Assembly: GCA_028277585.1 (NCBI GenBank)
Contig: JANQFY010000003.1
Location: forward strand, 1-39,887
Length of the DNA stretch: 39,887 bases
Reading direction: 5' to 3'
Origin: Sedimentisphaerales bacterium
GTDB taxonomy: Bacteria > Planctomycetota > Phycisphaerae > Sedimentisphaerales > Anaerobacaceae
Shown here: positions 16,196 to 23,901 of the stretch, one piece after another
How the letters are laid out: each line of letters opens with the position of its first letter
Position numbering within the stretch: the first letter of the stretch is position 1
The notes under the pieces: generated by a model
Told to the model about the DNA's origin: nothing
The model's input: the letters and a program-made list of their open reading frames with translations, nothing else
The model's database searches: none
Position numbers and translations under genes: made by a program

Positions 16196-18760
16196 ATGAA
16201 GGCGCTTACTGCTTTGCAGAACATCCTGAGTGTCACGGTCCTGGTGCTGATCTCGGCGGGAATGACTCACGCCAAGACCATCATGGTGGACAACGATGGA
16301 ACCGCAGACTTTCGCACGATCCGTGCGGCGGTCGCTTCGGCCGCTGATGGCGACGTCATCATCCTGCAGCCCGGTCGCTACGCCGGCGCCGAAGCATCTG
16401 ACATCATCGTGTCCGGAACGACCCTGACCATCCGTAGCACCGACCCCAACGATCCCGAGACGGTGGCCAACACCGTGATCGATTGCCAATCCGACGACGA
16501 GAAGACCCATCGTTTCCTCGAGTTGGCTCCGAACTCAGGGACAGACCTAACTCTGGTCGGTCTTACCATGATCAATGGCTCCGGCGGCTTCGGCGGCGGC
16601 GCCGTGCTGTGCGAGGCAGCCAGTCTCCGGGCGATCAACTGCACCTTCGCCCACAACGCCGTGGAATGGTATGGCGGCGCTATTCACTCCGTCAACGGCT
16701 ATGTCAATCTGGAAGGCTGTACGTTCACGAATAACACCTCCGTCAGGATGCATGGTGGCGCGATCTACGGCCGCAACAGCATCCTGAACGTCGCGGACTG
16801 TACGTTTCGCTCGAATGCGGGCAATGCTGTCAAGAGCTTTGACAGCGCGGTCACGTTGTTCAAGTCGACCTTTGAAAGCAACACGGGCCGTGAAGGCGGC
16901 GCGGTATTCAGTCACGCCGGGCTCGACCCCATCGCGCCGTCCTATCTCAATGTCGTGCGATGCACGTTCGCGGGGAACAACGCCAGCTTGTCCGGAGGCG
17001 CCCTCTATCTGCACAATATGGAGGCAATGATCACCGCCTCGCAGTTCACCTCCAACACGGCGACCGAGCATGGCGGCGCCATCTACGGTCATCGTTCCAG
17101 CCCCTCGATCACCAGTTGTGTCTTCGCCCACAACTCGGCTGTTCAACTCGGCGGCGCCGTGACCGGATACTACGAGAGTGAACCAGAGATCCTCCATTGC
17201 ACGCTGGTCGGCAACGAAGCCGCTTCGGGCGGCGCTGTCGCCAGCAAACGCGACAGTCACCCGGTGGTCACCCATTGCATCCTCTGGGCCAATCAGGCCG
17301 CTCAAGGAACGGCCCTCTATGTCGCAGAGGACTCACTGGGCACGGGTAGTGTTGCCCAAGCCACTCTTGAATACAGCAACACCGAGGGCGGACCCGCCGC
17401 GGCCTACGCGGAACCGGGATGCTCTCTGACCTGGGGGCGGGGCAATATCGACGCGAATCCCCTCTTCGCCGGCCCCGGGTTCGACGACTTTCATCTGTCG
17501 CCCGACTCACCTTCTGTCGATACCGGCGATCCGAACTACGTGCCTGACAGCGACGCCACCGACCTGGACGGCTATCCCAGACGGTTCGGCAAGACCGTCG
17601 ATATGGGCGCCTATGAATACCAAGGGCTGGGTCCGGTGTACCGCTTCTGGTCGCCCAGCAAAAACCGACATTTCTACACGATCAAGGGAACCGAGCGTGA
17701 CAAGCTCATTGCCAACTACAGTCACGTCTGGCAGTATGAGGGCATCGCGTACTACGCTTTCTACCGAAACTCGGAGGCCAACCTCGCCCCGGTGTACCGC
17801 CTGTGGTCATCCGTGACGGGCGATCATGTCTGGACAACCAGCGAAGCAGAGAGGGACCAGCTTCTGACTGAGTTCGGCCAAGAGTGGGTCGATGAAGGCA
17901 TCGTCTTCTATGGCTATGCACCGGGCAAACCCCCATTGGGTACGTCACCGGTCCACCGTTTCTACTCGGCAGCGCTCAGCAGTCACTTCTATACTATGGA
18001 CGAGGCGGAACGGGACAAACTCGTTAAGGAATACGCCGCGGTCTGGGCCTATGAGGGCGTCGCCTACTACGCCTACGCCATACCGTATCAACCCAAGGAG
18101 ATTACCTACAACTTCATAGGAGGCGACGAAGACGCCTGGGTGACTATGGTTCTGGCCGCGTACATCGATGGCGTAGAAGCGGACATTGACGTACCGGAGA
18201 TCCGTTTCACAATAACATCGGCCTGGATGCAATTGACCACGGATTTCCTCGGTCTGACCACCACCCTGGACGGCTTTGAGGTGCAGAGTCAAGTCATCGA
18301 ACACCTCGCTACCATCACACAGAAAGGCTACGGCGGCGTGTCGATTCCGCTGGAGCTGTCGGCGGAAGTGAAGTTCGAGTCCCTGTTCCCCCGCGGCCCG
18401 TTCGTGATTGATCCCGACACCGGCACCTTCGCCGATTTCGGCGACGGCGGCGAAACCCTGGGCGCCGGACAGGAGACCTACACATACAACGGTTCGATCG
18501 CCCTCGGCAGCATCATGCAGGAGTTCGACGGTGCCACCAGCGCCACCGCTCTGGAGTTGGAATCGTCCGGGACATTCGAATCACTGGGCTCGCTTCCAGA
18601 CAACGTCGACGTCAACATGCCATTGACATTCCAGTGGCACGGCCCATCCACGAAACAGCTTCTGACCGAAGCCTATGTGGACGGCCATTTGGTTCAGGTC
18701 TATGTCACCCAGGCGTATGTGAGCACGCAAGGGACCTGGGAAGGACAAGCCGTCGACTGA
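16196..18760 (+). CDS. Secreted right-handed beta-helix protein with three DUF5648-type repeats
   Basis: This exported protein has 854 residues from the ATG at 16196, with GGAGGAGGG 6 nt upstream. The signal peptide ends near THA (residue 26). Residues about 30-475 are a parallel beta-helix with many GGA(I/V) turns (GGAIHS, GGAIYG, GGALYL), as in polysaccharide-binding or lyase-like surface proteins. Three repeats follow at about 480-523, 532-577 and 584-632. Each has VY/HRxWS or FYS, an H, then ERD(K/Q)L and a W..EG(I/V)xxY end, matching the DUF5648 lectin-like repeat. Residues about 637-854 form a further domain that I do not recognise. Carbohydrate binding at the cell surface is inferred; no catalytic site was identified. 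Confidence 0.87.
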   Translation: MKALTALQNILSVTVLVLISAGMTHAKTIMVDNDGTADFRTIRAAVASAADGDVIILQPGRYAGAEASDIIVSGTTLTIRSTDPNDPETVANTVIDCQSDDEKTHRFLELAPNSGTDLTLVGLTMINGSGGFGGGAVLCEAASLRAINCTFAHNAVEWYGGAIHSVNGYVNLEGCTFTNNTSVRMHGGAIYGRNSILNVADCTFRSNAGNAVKSFDSAVTLFKSTFESNTGREGGAVFSHAGLDPIAPSYLNVVRCTFAGNNASLSGGALYLHNMEAMITASQFTSNTATEHGGAIYGHRSSPSITSCVFAHNSAVQLGGAVTGYYESEPEILHCTLVGNEAASGGAVASKRDSHPVVTHCILWANQAAQGTALYVAEDSLGTGSVAQATLEYSNTEGGPAAAYAEPGCSLTWGRGNIDANPLFAGPGFDDFHLSPDSPSVDTGDPNYVPDSDATDLDGYPRRFGKTVDMGAYEYQGLGPVYRFWSPSKNRHFYTIKGTERDKLIANYSHVWQYEGIAYYAFYRNSEANLAPVYRLWSSVTGDHVWTTSEAERDQLLTEFGQEWVDEGIVFYGYAPGKPPLGTSPVHRFYSAALSSHFYTMDEAERDKLVKEYAAVWAYEGVAYYAYAIPYQPKEITYNFIGGDEDAWVTMVLAAYIDGVEADIDVPEIRFTITSAWMQLTTDFLGLTTTLDGFEVQSQVIEHLATITQKGYGGVSIPLELSAEVKFESLFPRGPFVIDPDTGTFADFGDGGETLGAGQETYTYNGSIALGSIMQEFDGATSATALELESSGTFESLGSLPDNVDVNMPLTFQWHGPSTKQLLTEAYVDGHLVQVYVTQAYVSTQGTWEGQAVD

Positions 18761-18833
18761 GATACTGAACGCGGACAATTTGGCAATGAGCGGGCTGCCC
18801 CTTCGAGCGGTTCACCGGAAACCTCTGGGTGGT

Positions 18834-20024
18834 CTACCGCTCATCTTCCGAAGCGATTCGGTAGAGATGGACGTCCCAGGGCTTGAAGTCATCCTGAAAC
18901 ACGCCATCGACCGACGTCAAGGTGCGGGTTTCGTCCAGTACTTCGATCCGCCGAGAGCCAACAGCCCCGAGCATCGTAAATGTCGCTCGGGCCAGCTTGG
19001 CTCGCATGTTGACTGCAAAGACATAGACGGCGTCCTCAGAGCACTTCATCATCGCCGCGATGGGAACATCCGTTCGGCTTGATGCAGCCGACACGCCGTT
19101 GGGGATCGTAGCGCCGTTCAGAACCGGCGCCAGCGTCTGGATTCGACGGTTGATTCGGGTTACAGCCGCAAGCATCTCGGGGTCGCCCAACAGAGCAGAC
19201 TCTCTGAACTTCGGCTTCCATTCGTGAACGAAGTAGATCAGGCCGGTCGAACCGTGAATGATCGACATCCACACCTCGCAACGAACCTGATGGGGTGTCG
19301 GCTTATTGTTGGGATGATTGATGCGCGTGCACTCGATGCAGTTCCAGACCGGCCGGCGTCCCTCGGTCCAGTCGAGGAGTCGCTGCACACCTCGGGCGAC
19401 ATACCACAGATTGCCGGATACGGCCTGGTGGGAATGCGTGACCGGATAGATGTCGAACGAGGCAATGTCACAGCCTTTGACATACTGAGGATAATCCTCA
19501 GGGTGGTTCGTGCGCACACCACGGCCATGCCATCGATCCCAGGCGACGCCCTGGCCCAGATTCAATAGAACCGGTCGATCCGGATCGGCCGCCCGCATCC
19601 GCGCGTACCCCTCCACAATCTCCTGTGGCCTAACAGGCGGCCCATAGCCCTTTCCCTTGCCCCGCGACTGCGCGTTGTCCGGCTCGTCCTGATGCATCCA
19701 GCCCACAATGGTCGAACCCTCCCGATGCGTCAGGCCCACGGAGTTCTGGTGACAAATGACCGACATGCCCGCTTGCTCCAGCCCCTGAAGTTGCTGCTCG
19801 GTGGGCCCCTTCCACAATCCCACATAGAGATTGAAGCCAGCCTCTCGATAGCGGGTCGCGTTAGCCGGGTCCTGCAGCCAAACGCCGATCGGAAAGGCCT
19901 TCGGATCACTGAGCACACCTGCACGCGAAAACCGAGCCACTTCAGCGACAGACGGAGAAGACCACGCCAGCGGTGATGATGAGAGCAAGAGGACCACAAC
20001 GAGCACACACACGCATCTTGTCAT
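18834..20024 (-). CDS. Secreted TIM-barrel glycoside-hydrolase-like protein
   Basis: This probable exported protein has 396 residues from the ATG at 20024, which has GGAG 9 nt upstream; an ATG at 20033 directly abuts that GGAG and is less likely. The N-terminus TRCVCVLVVVLLLSSSPLAWS is a signal peptide. The body follows the order of a clan-A-type barrel: FPIGVWLQDP, AGFNLYVGLW, VGWMHQDEPDN, DIASFDIYPVTH, RRPVWNCIECT and STGLIYFVHEW. Glu in HQDEPD and in NCIECT are candidate acidic catalytic residues. A beta-sandwich-like C-terminal part follows. The exact glycosidase family was not identified, and it could be a non-catalytic relative. Confidence 0.72.
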   Translation of the reverse strand: MTRCVCVLVVVLLLSSSPLAWSSPSVAEVARFSRAGVLSDPKAFPIGVWLQDPANATRYREAGFNLYVGLWKGPTEQQLQGLEQAGMSVICHQNSVGLTHREGSTIVGWMHQDEPDNAQSRGKGKGYGPPVRPQEIVEGYARMRAADPDRPVLLNLGQGVAWDRWHGRGVRTNHPEDYPQYVKGCDIASFDIYPVTHSHQAVSGNLWYVARGVQRLLDWTEGRRPVWNCIECTRINHPNNKPTPHQVRCEVWMSIIHGSTGLIYFVHEWKPKFRESALLGDPEMLAAVTRINRRIQTLAPVLNGATIPNGVSAASSRTDVPIAAMMKCSEDAVYVFAVNMRAKLARATFTMLGAVGSRRIEVLDETRTLTSVDGVFQDDFKPWDVHLYRIASEDER

Positions 20025-20152
20025 TTGTTCCATCTCCGACGAGTTCTGATGCTTACAGCGGCCAAGCCGCCGAGTCAGAAGACCAGCGACAAGCCAACAC
20101 GGAATCCAACCGTGCCTTTCCAAGATAATAGCAGGTGAGCATCATCGCCATG

Positions 20153-20180
20153 AAAAAGGGCCGCCCAATCGGACGGCCCT
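20153..20180 (-). terminator. Intrinsic terminator of the pilM-type operon
   Basis: On the minus strand GGGCCGTCC, loop GATT and GGGCGGCCC form a 9-bp stem with one G-U pair, followed at once by TTTTT. It lies 37 bp beyond the stop of the last operon gene at 20217. This is a textbook Rho-independent terminator. Confidence 0.88.
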
Positions 20181-20216
20181 GAATTACCTGGAACAATGGA
20201 TGTCTCGGCATGCTCG

Positions 20217-22460
20217 CTAGCGGCGAGTCGGTCCGTAGGGCCCACCTCCGCCCATGCCATCATACATCATGCCGCCGCCGTAGGGATCGCCGCCATCCAT
20301 ACCGCCTCCCATACCGCCGCGACCGCGCATGCCGCCCTTCTTGAACTGCCGGAACGGTTGCGGCTCCTTGCGCTTCTCGGCCCCGATGCTCTGATAGGCC
20401 GCGAGCAGATTCTTGGGCCAGTTCCTTGAACTGACCGGCATGTGCTCGATGGTCACACCATCGGACGTGTAGAGCATGTCGTGATACATTCGAGGCCGCA
20501 GATCGGCGCCCCAGTCATTAACCGGCACCAGGTCAACAAGCACAGCATTGGTGCGATAGTCGATGATGTCCGGAAGCGTCTCATCTTCGGGGTTCCCCGC
20601 ACCATACATGCCACGCCCCATCCCGTAGCCGCCCGGCATCATCATATCACGCCCCGGCGCCCCGGTAATCCGACCGCTCCCCGGACGCCCGCCGCGCGAT
20701 GAGGAGCGTCTTTCCTCCTCCGGCTCGGGTTCTTTCTCCAAGCCAATGGCTTCGCCCGGCTCGACGCGGAAGTCCTCGGTGCGCCAATACCCCAGAGCGT
20801 AGCGCGCCACCTCGACCACCGCCGTGTTCGTCTTCTCCTGGACATCCTTGGCGAAGAAGTACAGCCGTTTGGGAATCTCAATCGGATCGGTAACGCCGGA
20901 GAAGTCACTCCAGAGAATCACCCGATCCTTGTGCTCGATATCGCGTTCGGCGAACTGCTCTGTCCCAGCCACGGGGTTGAAAACGCCGAGCCGAATGCGA
21001 TACCGATAGGTTCCGCCGGGCTCAGCCGAATCGTCATGACACCAGAACAGCAACGGCTCTTTCAGCTTGGACAACTCGGTTCCGAAGTTGATCATCTCCT
21101 GGGCAAACTCGAAGTAGACCTCGTCAATGTTCGGTCCGACTCGCCCCATGGCCCCGTCGGGGCCGTACGCACCGGGATAGGCCCCACCCATCATGTCATA
21201 GCCTCCCTGGGCTGCCCCACCACGTCGCCCGGTGCGACCGCGCGTTCCGCCTTGGCCAGGCATGGTCGGATCCATACCTTGTCGGCCGCGGCCGCGGCCG
21301 CGCGACCGAGTGTTCCGTCCCCCACCTTGCGCGCCGCCGTACATGGCATTGCCCCCACCTTGCGCGCCGCCCATGGTACCGCGTCGTCGTCCGCCAGGGC
21401 CGGTAGCCTGGCCTCCAGCCCCGCCAGCGTCACGACGCCGACCTGAGGTATCTCCTCGTTCGCGCTGCTTCTCTTCGCGTTCCTTACGCTTCTCCTCCAT
21501 TTCGATCTTCCGCTGGAGACTCACGTACTTGCCGTAGTAGCTTGGGGGAAACCAATCCACCTCGGAGGAAGCAATTTGATAGGCCTCCGGCTGCAGCAGC
21601 GCCATGGTGGTGAACTGGTTGTCGAAGTTCATCATGCGAATGCCCAGTCCTCCCGGGGGAAGATCTTGGGTCTTCTCCACGACCGTGAACAGCTCCTTAT
21701 TGGCCTCGATCTCCATGCGCGGGACTTCCACCCACTGCCCCCAGCCGCCGTCATCCAGGAGCCTCTGTCTCTGCAACTGCACTGCGGCGAAGGTCGGTTC
21801 TGCCAAACACGGATCGCGCCAAGCCTCTCTCTCCACCTCCGTACCGTTGAAGTGAGCGCGGAACTGGCGGTACAACTCAGCCGTATCGAACTTCGCCTCG
21901 ACGGTGACCAGATCGAGATCGTTCGGCTCGACATCCACTTTGTCGTACGTGTTCTTGGGCGTCACCTCCGTCAGCGGGAAATAGGCAGCCGCTCGGATGT
22001 GATTCACCGCAACGTCGGTGACCGCCCCGATACGCGGCAGTCGGTAGCGCGGCACATCCTTCTTCTGTGCAGCCCTACCCTCAACCACGAAGACACTGGT
22101 CCCCATGAAAGCCAGAGGCGCCTGGAGCAACTCTTTGAAACTCTGGGGTTTGGGACGCCCAAGAAATTTGGCAACGACCGGATCATTCGCGTCGATCGGG
22201 CCGTGCAGCTTCGAGACGTAGCTCTGCCCGCCGCTGGGCGAACCGGCCGTCACGGGGCTGATGAGCCCTTCCGCCTGGGATTGAATGTACTTGTCGATCT
22301 GGCCTGGACTGAAATTCTTGCCGTCGTATTCGACCACATTCGGGCTGAAGATCACCCGTGTGAAGAAGATCCAGGCGCAAACCAGCCCGACGACCACTAA
22401 CACCAGTTTTTCAACGTGGTTCTCGAAGAACCGTCCTACTTTCCCTAGTAACTCACGCAT
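20217..22460 (-). CDS. Single-pass membrane protein with Gly/Arg/Met-rich segments, third gene of the pilM-type operon
   Basis: No family is recognised. It has 747 residues from the ATG at 22460; a TTG two codons upstream is possible, but GGGA 6 nt before this ATG favours it. A short amphipathic start (MRELLGKVGRFFENHVEKL) leads to one membrane helix (about 16-36), then an extracytoplasmic body. Residues about 327-443 are low complexity: a charged EKRKEREEKQRE run, then RGRGRGRQG and GGAQGGG repeats. A second run near 600-640 and the C-terminus (GMRGRGGMGGGMDGGDPYGG) are similar. By position it may be the PilO/PilP-like partner of the upstream pilus-platform proteins. It ends just before the operon terminator. 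Confidence 0.85.
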   Translation of the reverse strand: MRELLGKVGRFFENHVEKLVLVVVGLVCAWIFFTRVIFSPNVVEYDGKNFSPGQIDKYIQSQAEGLISPVTAGSPSGGQSYVSKLHGPIDANDPVVAKFLGRPKPQSFKELLQAPLAFMGTSVFVVEGRAAQKKDVPRYRLPRIGAVTDVAVNHIRAAAYFPLTEVTPKNTYDKVDVEPNDLDLVTVEAKFDTAELYRQFRAHFNGTEVEREAWRDPCLAEPTFAAVQLQRQRLLDDGGWGQWVEVPRMEIEANKELFTVVEKTQDLPPGGLGIRMMNFDNQFTTMALLQPEAYQIASSEVDWFPPSYYGKYVSLQRKIEMEEKRKEREEKQRERGDTSGRRRDAGGAGGQATGPGGRRRGTMGGAQGGGNAMYGGAQGGGRNTRSRGRGRGRQGMDPTMPGQGGTRGRTGRRGGAAQGGYDMMGGAYPGAYGPDGAMGRVGPNIDEVYFEFAQEMINFGTELSKLKEPLLFWCHDDSAEPGGTYRYRIRLGVFNPVAGTEQFAERDIEHKDRVILWSDFSGVTDPIEIPKRLYFFAKDVQEKTNTAVVEVARYALGYWRTEDFRVEPGEAIGLEKEPEPEEERRSSSRGGRPGSGRITGAPGRDMMMPGGYGMGRGMYGAGNPEDETLPDIIDYRTNAVLVDLVPVNDWGADLRPRMYHDMLYTSDGVTIEHMPVSSRNWPKNLLAAYQSIGAEKRKEPQPFRQFKKGGMRGRGGMGGGMDGGDPYGGGMMYDGMGGGGPYGPTRR
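21319..21371. repeat. Two 20-bp direct repeats encoding GGAQGGG
   Basis: CCCCCACCTTGCGCGCCGCC occurs at 21319-21338 and again at 21352-21371. It lies inside the low-complexity part of the third pilM-operon gene and encodes repeated Gly/Ala/Gln. Slippage or copy-number change here would stay in frame if the 33-bp unit is gained or lost. Confidence 0.8.
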
Positions 22461-22505
22461 CGCCAATCCCGCTATCAGATAATCCCGTGTCTAATTCGGT
22501 TATCA

Positions 22506-23864
22506 CTAGGCTTCTTCGTCTTCATCCCCGCGCAGTTCCTTCTTGATCTGCTCAGGCTTCATCGCCTCGAAGGCCGGGGTCTTGTGGAAGACGTATTCAC
22601 AGAGCAAGCTCAGTTCCACTACGGGGGTGTCCCCGTAGCGATAGAAATTGTGTTCGAAACTTCCCTCGTCGATCGGAGCTACGGCGCTCTCCAATACCGA
22701 GATCTGGTTGTGCAGGAAGGTCTGCTCCGGCTGTTTGCCGTAGAAACCGCGGAATTTGTGCGACTTGGCGGTCGACAACTCCTGCATGTACGGCACGACC
22801 TGGGCCACTTCGATGACAAGACGCAGGTTGAATTGCACCACGTCTATCTGTTCATTGCAGAGCCGGCCTGTGCACGGCGTCGTCAGCGCCTCCCTTGTGT
22901 CAATGGCGTAGATCGGATTCGTGTCTTCGGTCGACTTGCGACGCGCGCCGCGTCCTCGGCGCCGGCCGCCGCTACGCGGCCGTTTCATGCGAAAATCGAC
23001 GTTGGTGAACCGTTTGACAGGCGCATCCAGAACGTTGCTCGAGCCTTCATTCATCACGCGAATAGACTCGGTGACATCCTCGAGAATCCAATAGCCCAAC
23101 TGCCAATACCAACAGTCCTTGTAGGCCTCGTCCTTGTTCTCAAACTTCCACTCGTCCCAGTAGGCATATCCGACGACATCCCCCAGAGATGCATACACGC
23201 CGGCCCCCCGCGCCCGGTCCAGACAAATCTGATCGACGATCTTCCGACTCGTCGGATCCAGGGACCGCAAAGACAGCACGCCCCGGCCGCTGTAGGCGCC
23301 GCCCATGCCGCCATAGGGGCCGCCCATGCCGCCACCGTAGGCATCCCCATAACCGCCGCCGCGACCCATCATCGGATTCATGCGCTGAGGAGCGTTCTTC
23401 AGGGCGTCTTTGATCTCCGTATCCGTCGCGCTGACACCGGCGTTCATGCGGTCGAGCATCGCCTCAACGCCCGCTCGATAGCGCCGACCGAATTCTTCGT
23501 AAAGTGCGATAGAGGTCTCGTTCGTATCGGGAAACAGATCGTACGTCAGGAACTCCCGCTGGACGGTCTGGGCGACCAACGCGTCGATCGCATTGGCGTC
23601 CTTGGTCTTCTCTTCGATGTAGCTCTCCAGGGCCTCGGCGTCGCCAGCCGAATTCACATCGCGCGCCAGGCGCTCGACCTGCCTGCCCGTGCCGATACTC
23701 TCTTTCTCAACCGTCGCCCGCAGCTTCCCGGCCAGAATGTGACTCGGAATAATCAGCAACAGCGCGACGATGACAATCACAATCGGTACGAGCAACGCCA
23801 GGTTGTTCTTGAGAAAGCTGAGTTTCTTAAGGACATCCTTAAAGTTGATATCTGGTGCTTTCAT
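22506..23864 (-). CDS. Single-pass membrane protein, PilN/PilO-like position in the pilM-type operon
   Basis: This protein has 452 residues from the ATG at 23864, with AGGTGA as ribosome site. The N-terminus MKAPDINFKDVLKKLSFLKN is followed by one membrane helix (LALLVPIVIVIVALLLIIPS, about 22-41) and an extracytoplasmic part beginning with a helical, coiled-coil-like stretch. That layout is typical of PilN/PilO-type pilus platform proteins, but sequence identity to them is not obvious. Residues about 165-195 are Gly/Met/Tyr-rich (GRGGGYGDAYGGGMGG), and RRRGRGARR lies near 300. It sits 37 bp downstream of the PilM-like gene and 45 bp upstream of the last gene, so the three are almost certainly cotranscribed. 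Confidence 0.85.
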   Translation of the reverse strand: MKAPDINFKDVLKKLSFLKNNLALLVPIVIVIVALLLIIPSHILAGKLRATVEKESIGTGRQVERLARDVNSAGDAEALESYIEEKTKDANAIDALVAQTVQREFLTYDLFPDTNETSIALYEEFGRRYRAGVEAMLDRMNAGVSATDTEIKDALKNAPQRMNPMMGRGGGYGDAYGGGMGGPYGGMGGAYSGRGVLSLRSLDPTSRKIVDQICLDRARGAGVYASLGDVVGYAYWDEWKFENKDEAYKDCWYWQLGYWILEDVTESIRVMNEGSSNVLDAPVKRFTNVDFRMKRPRSGGRRRGRGARRKSTEDTNPIYAIDTREALTTPCTGRLCNEQIDVVQFNLRLVIEVAQVVPYMQELSTAKSHKFRGFYGKQPEQTFLHNQISVLESAVAPIDEGSFEHNFYRYGDTPVVELSLLCEYVFHKTPAFEAMKPEQIKKELRGDEDEEA

Positions 23865-23901
23865 TTCACCTCACCTGTATCTTACTCACAATCCTTGGTT
23901 G

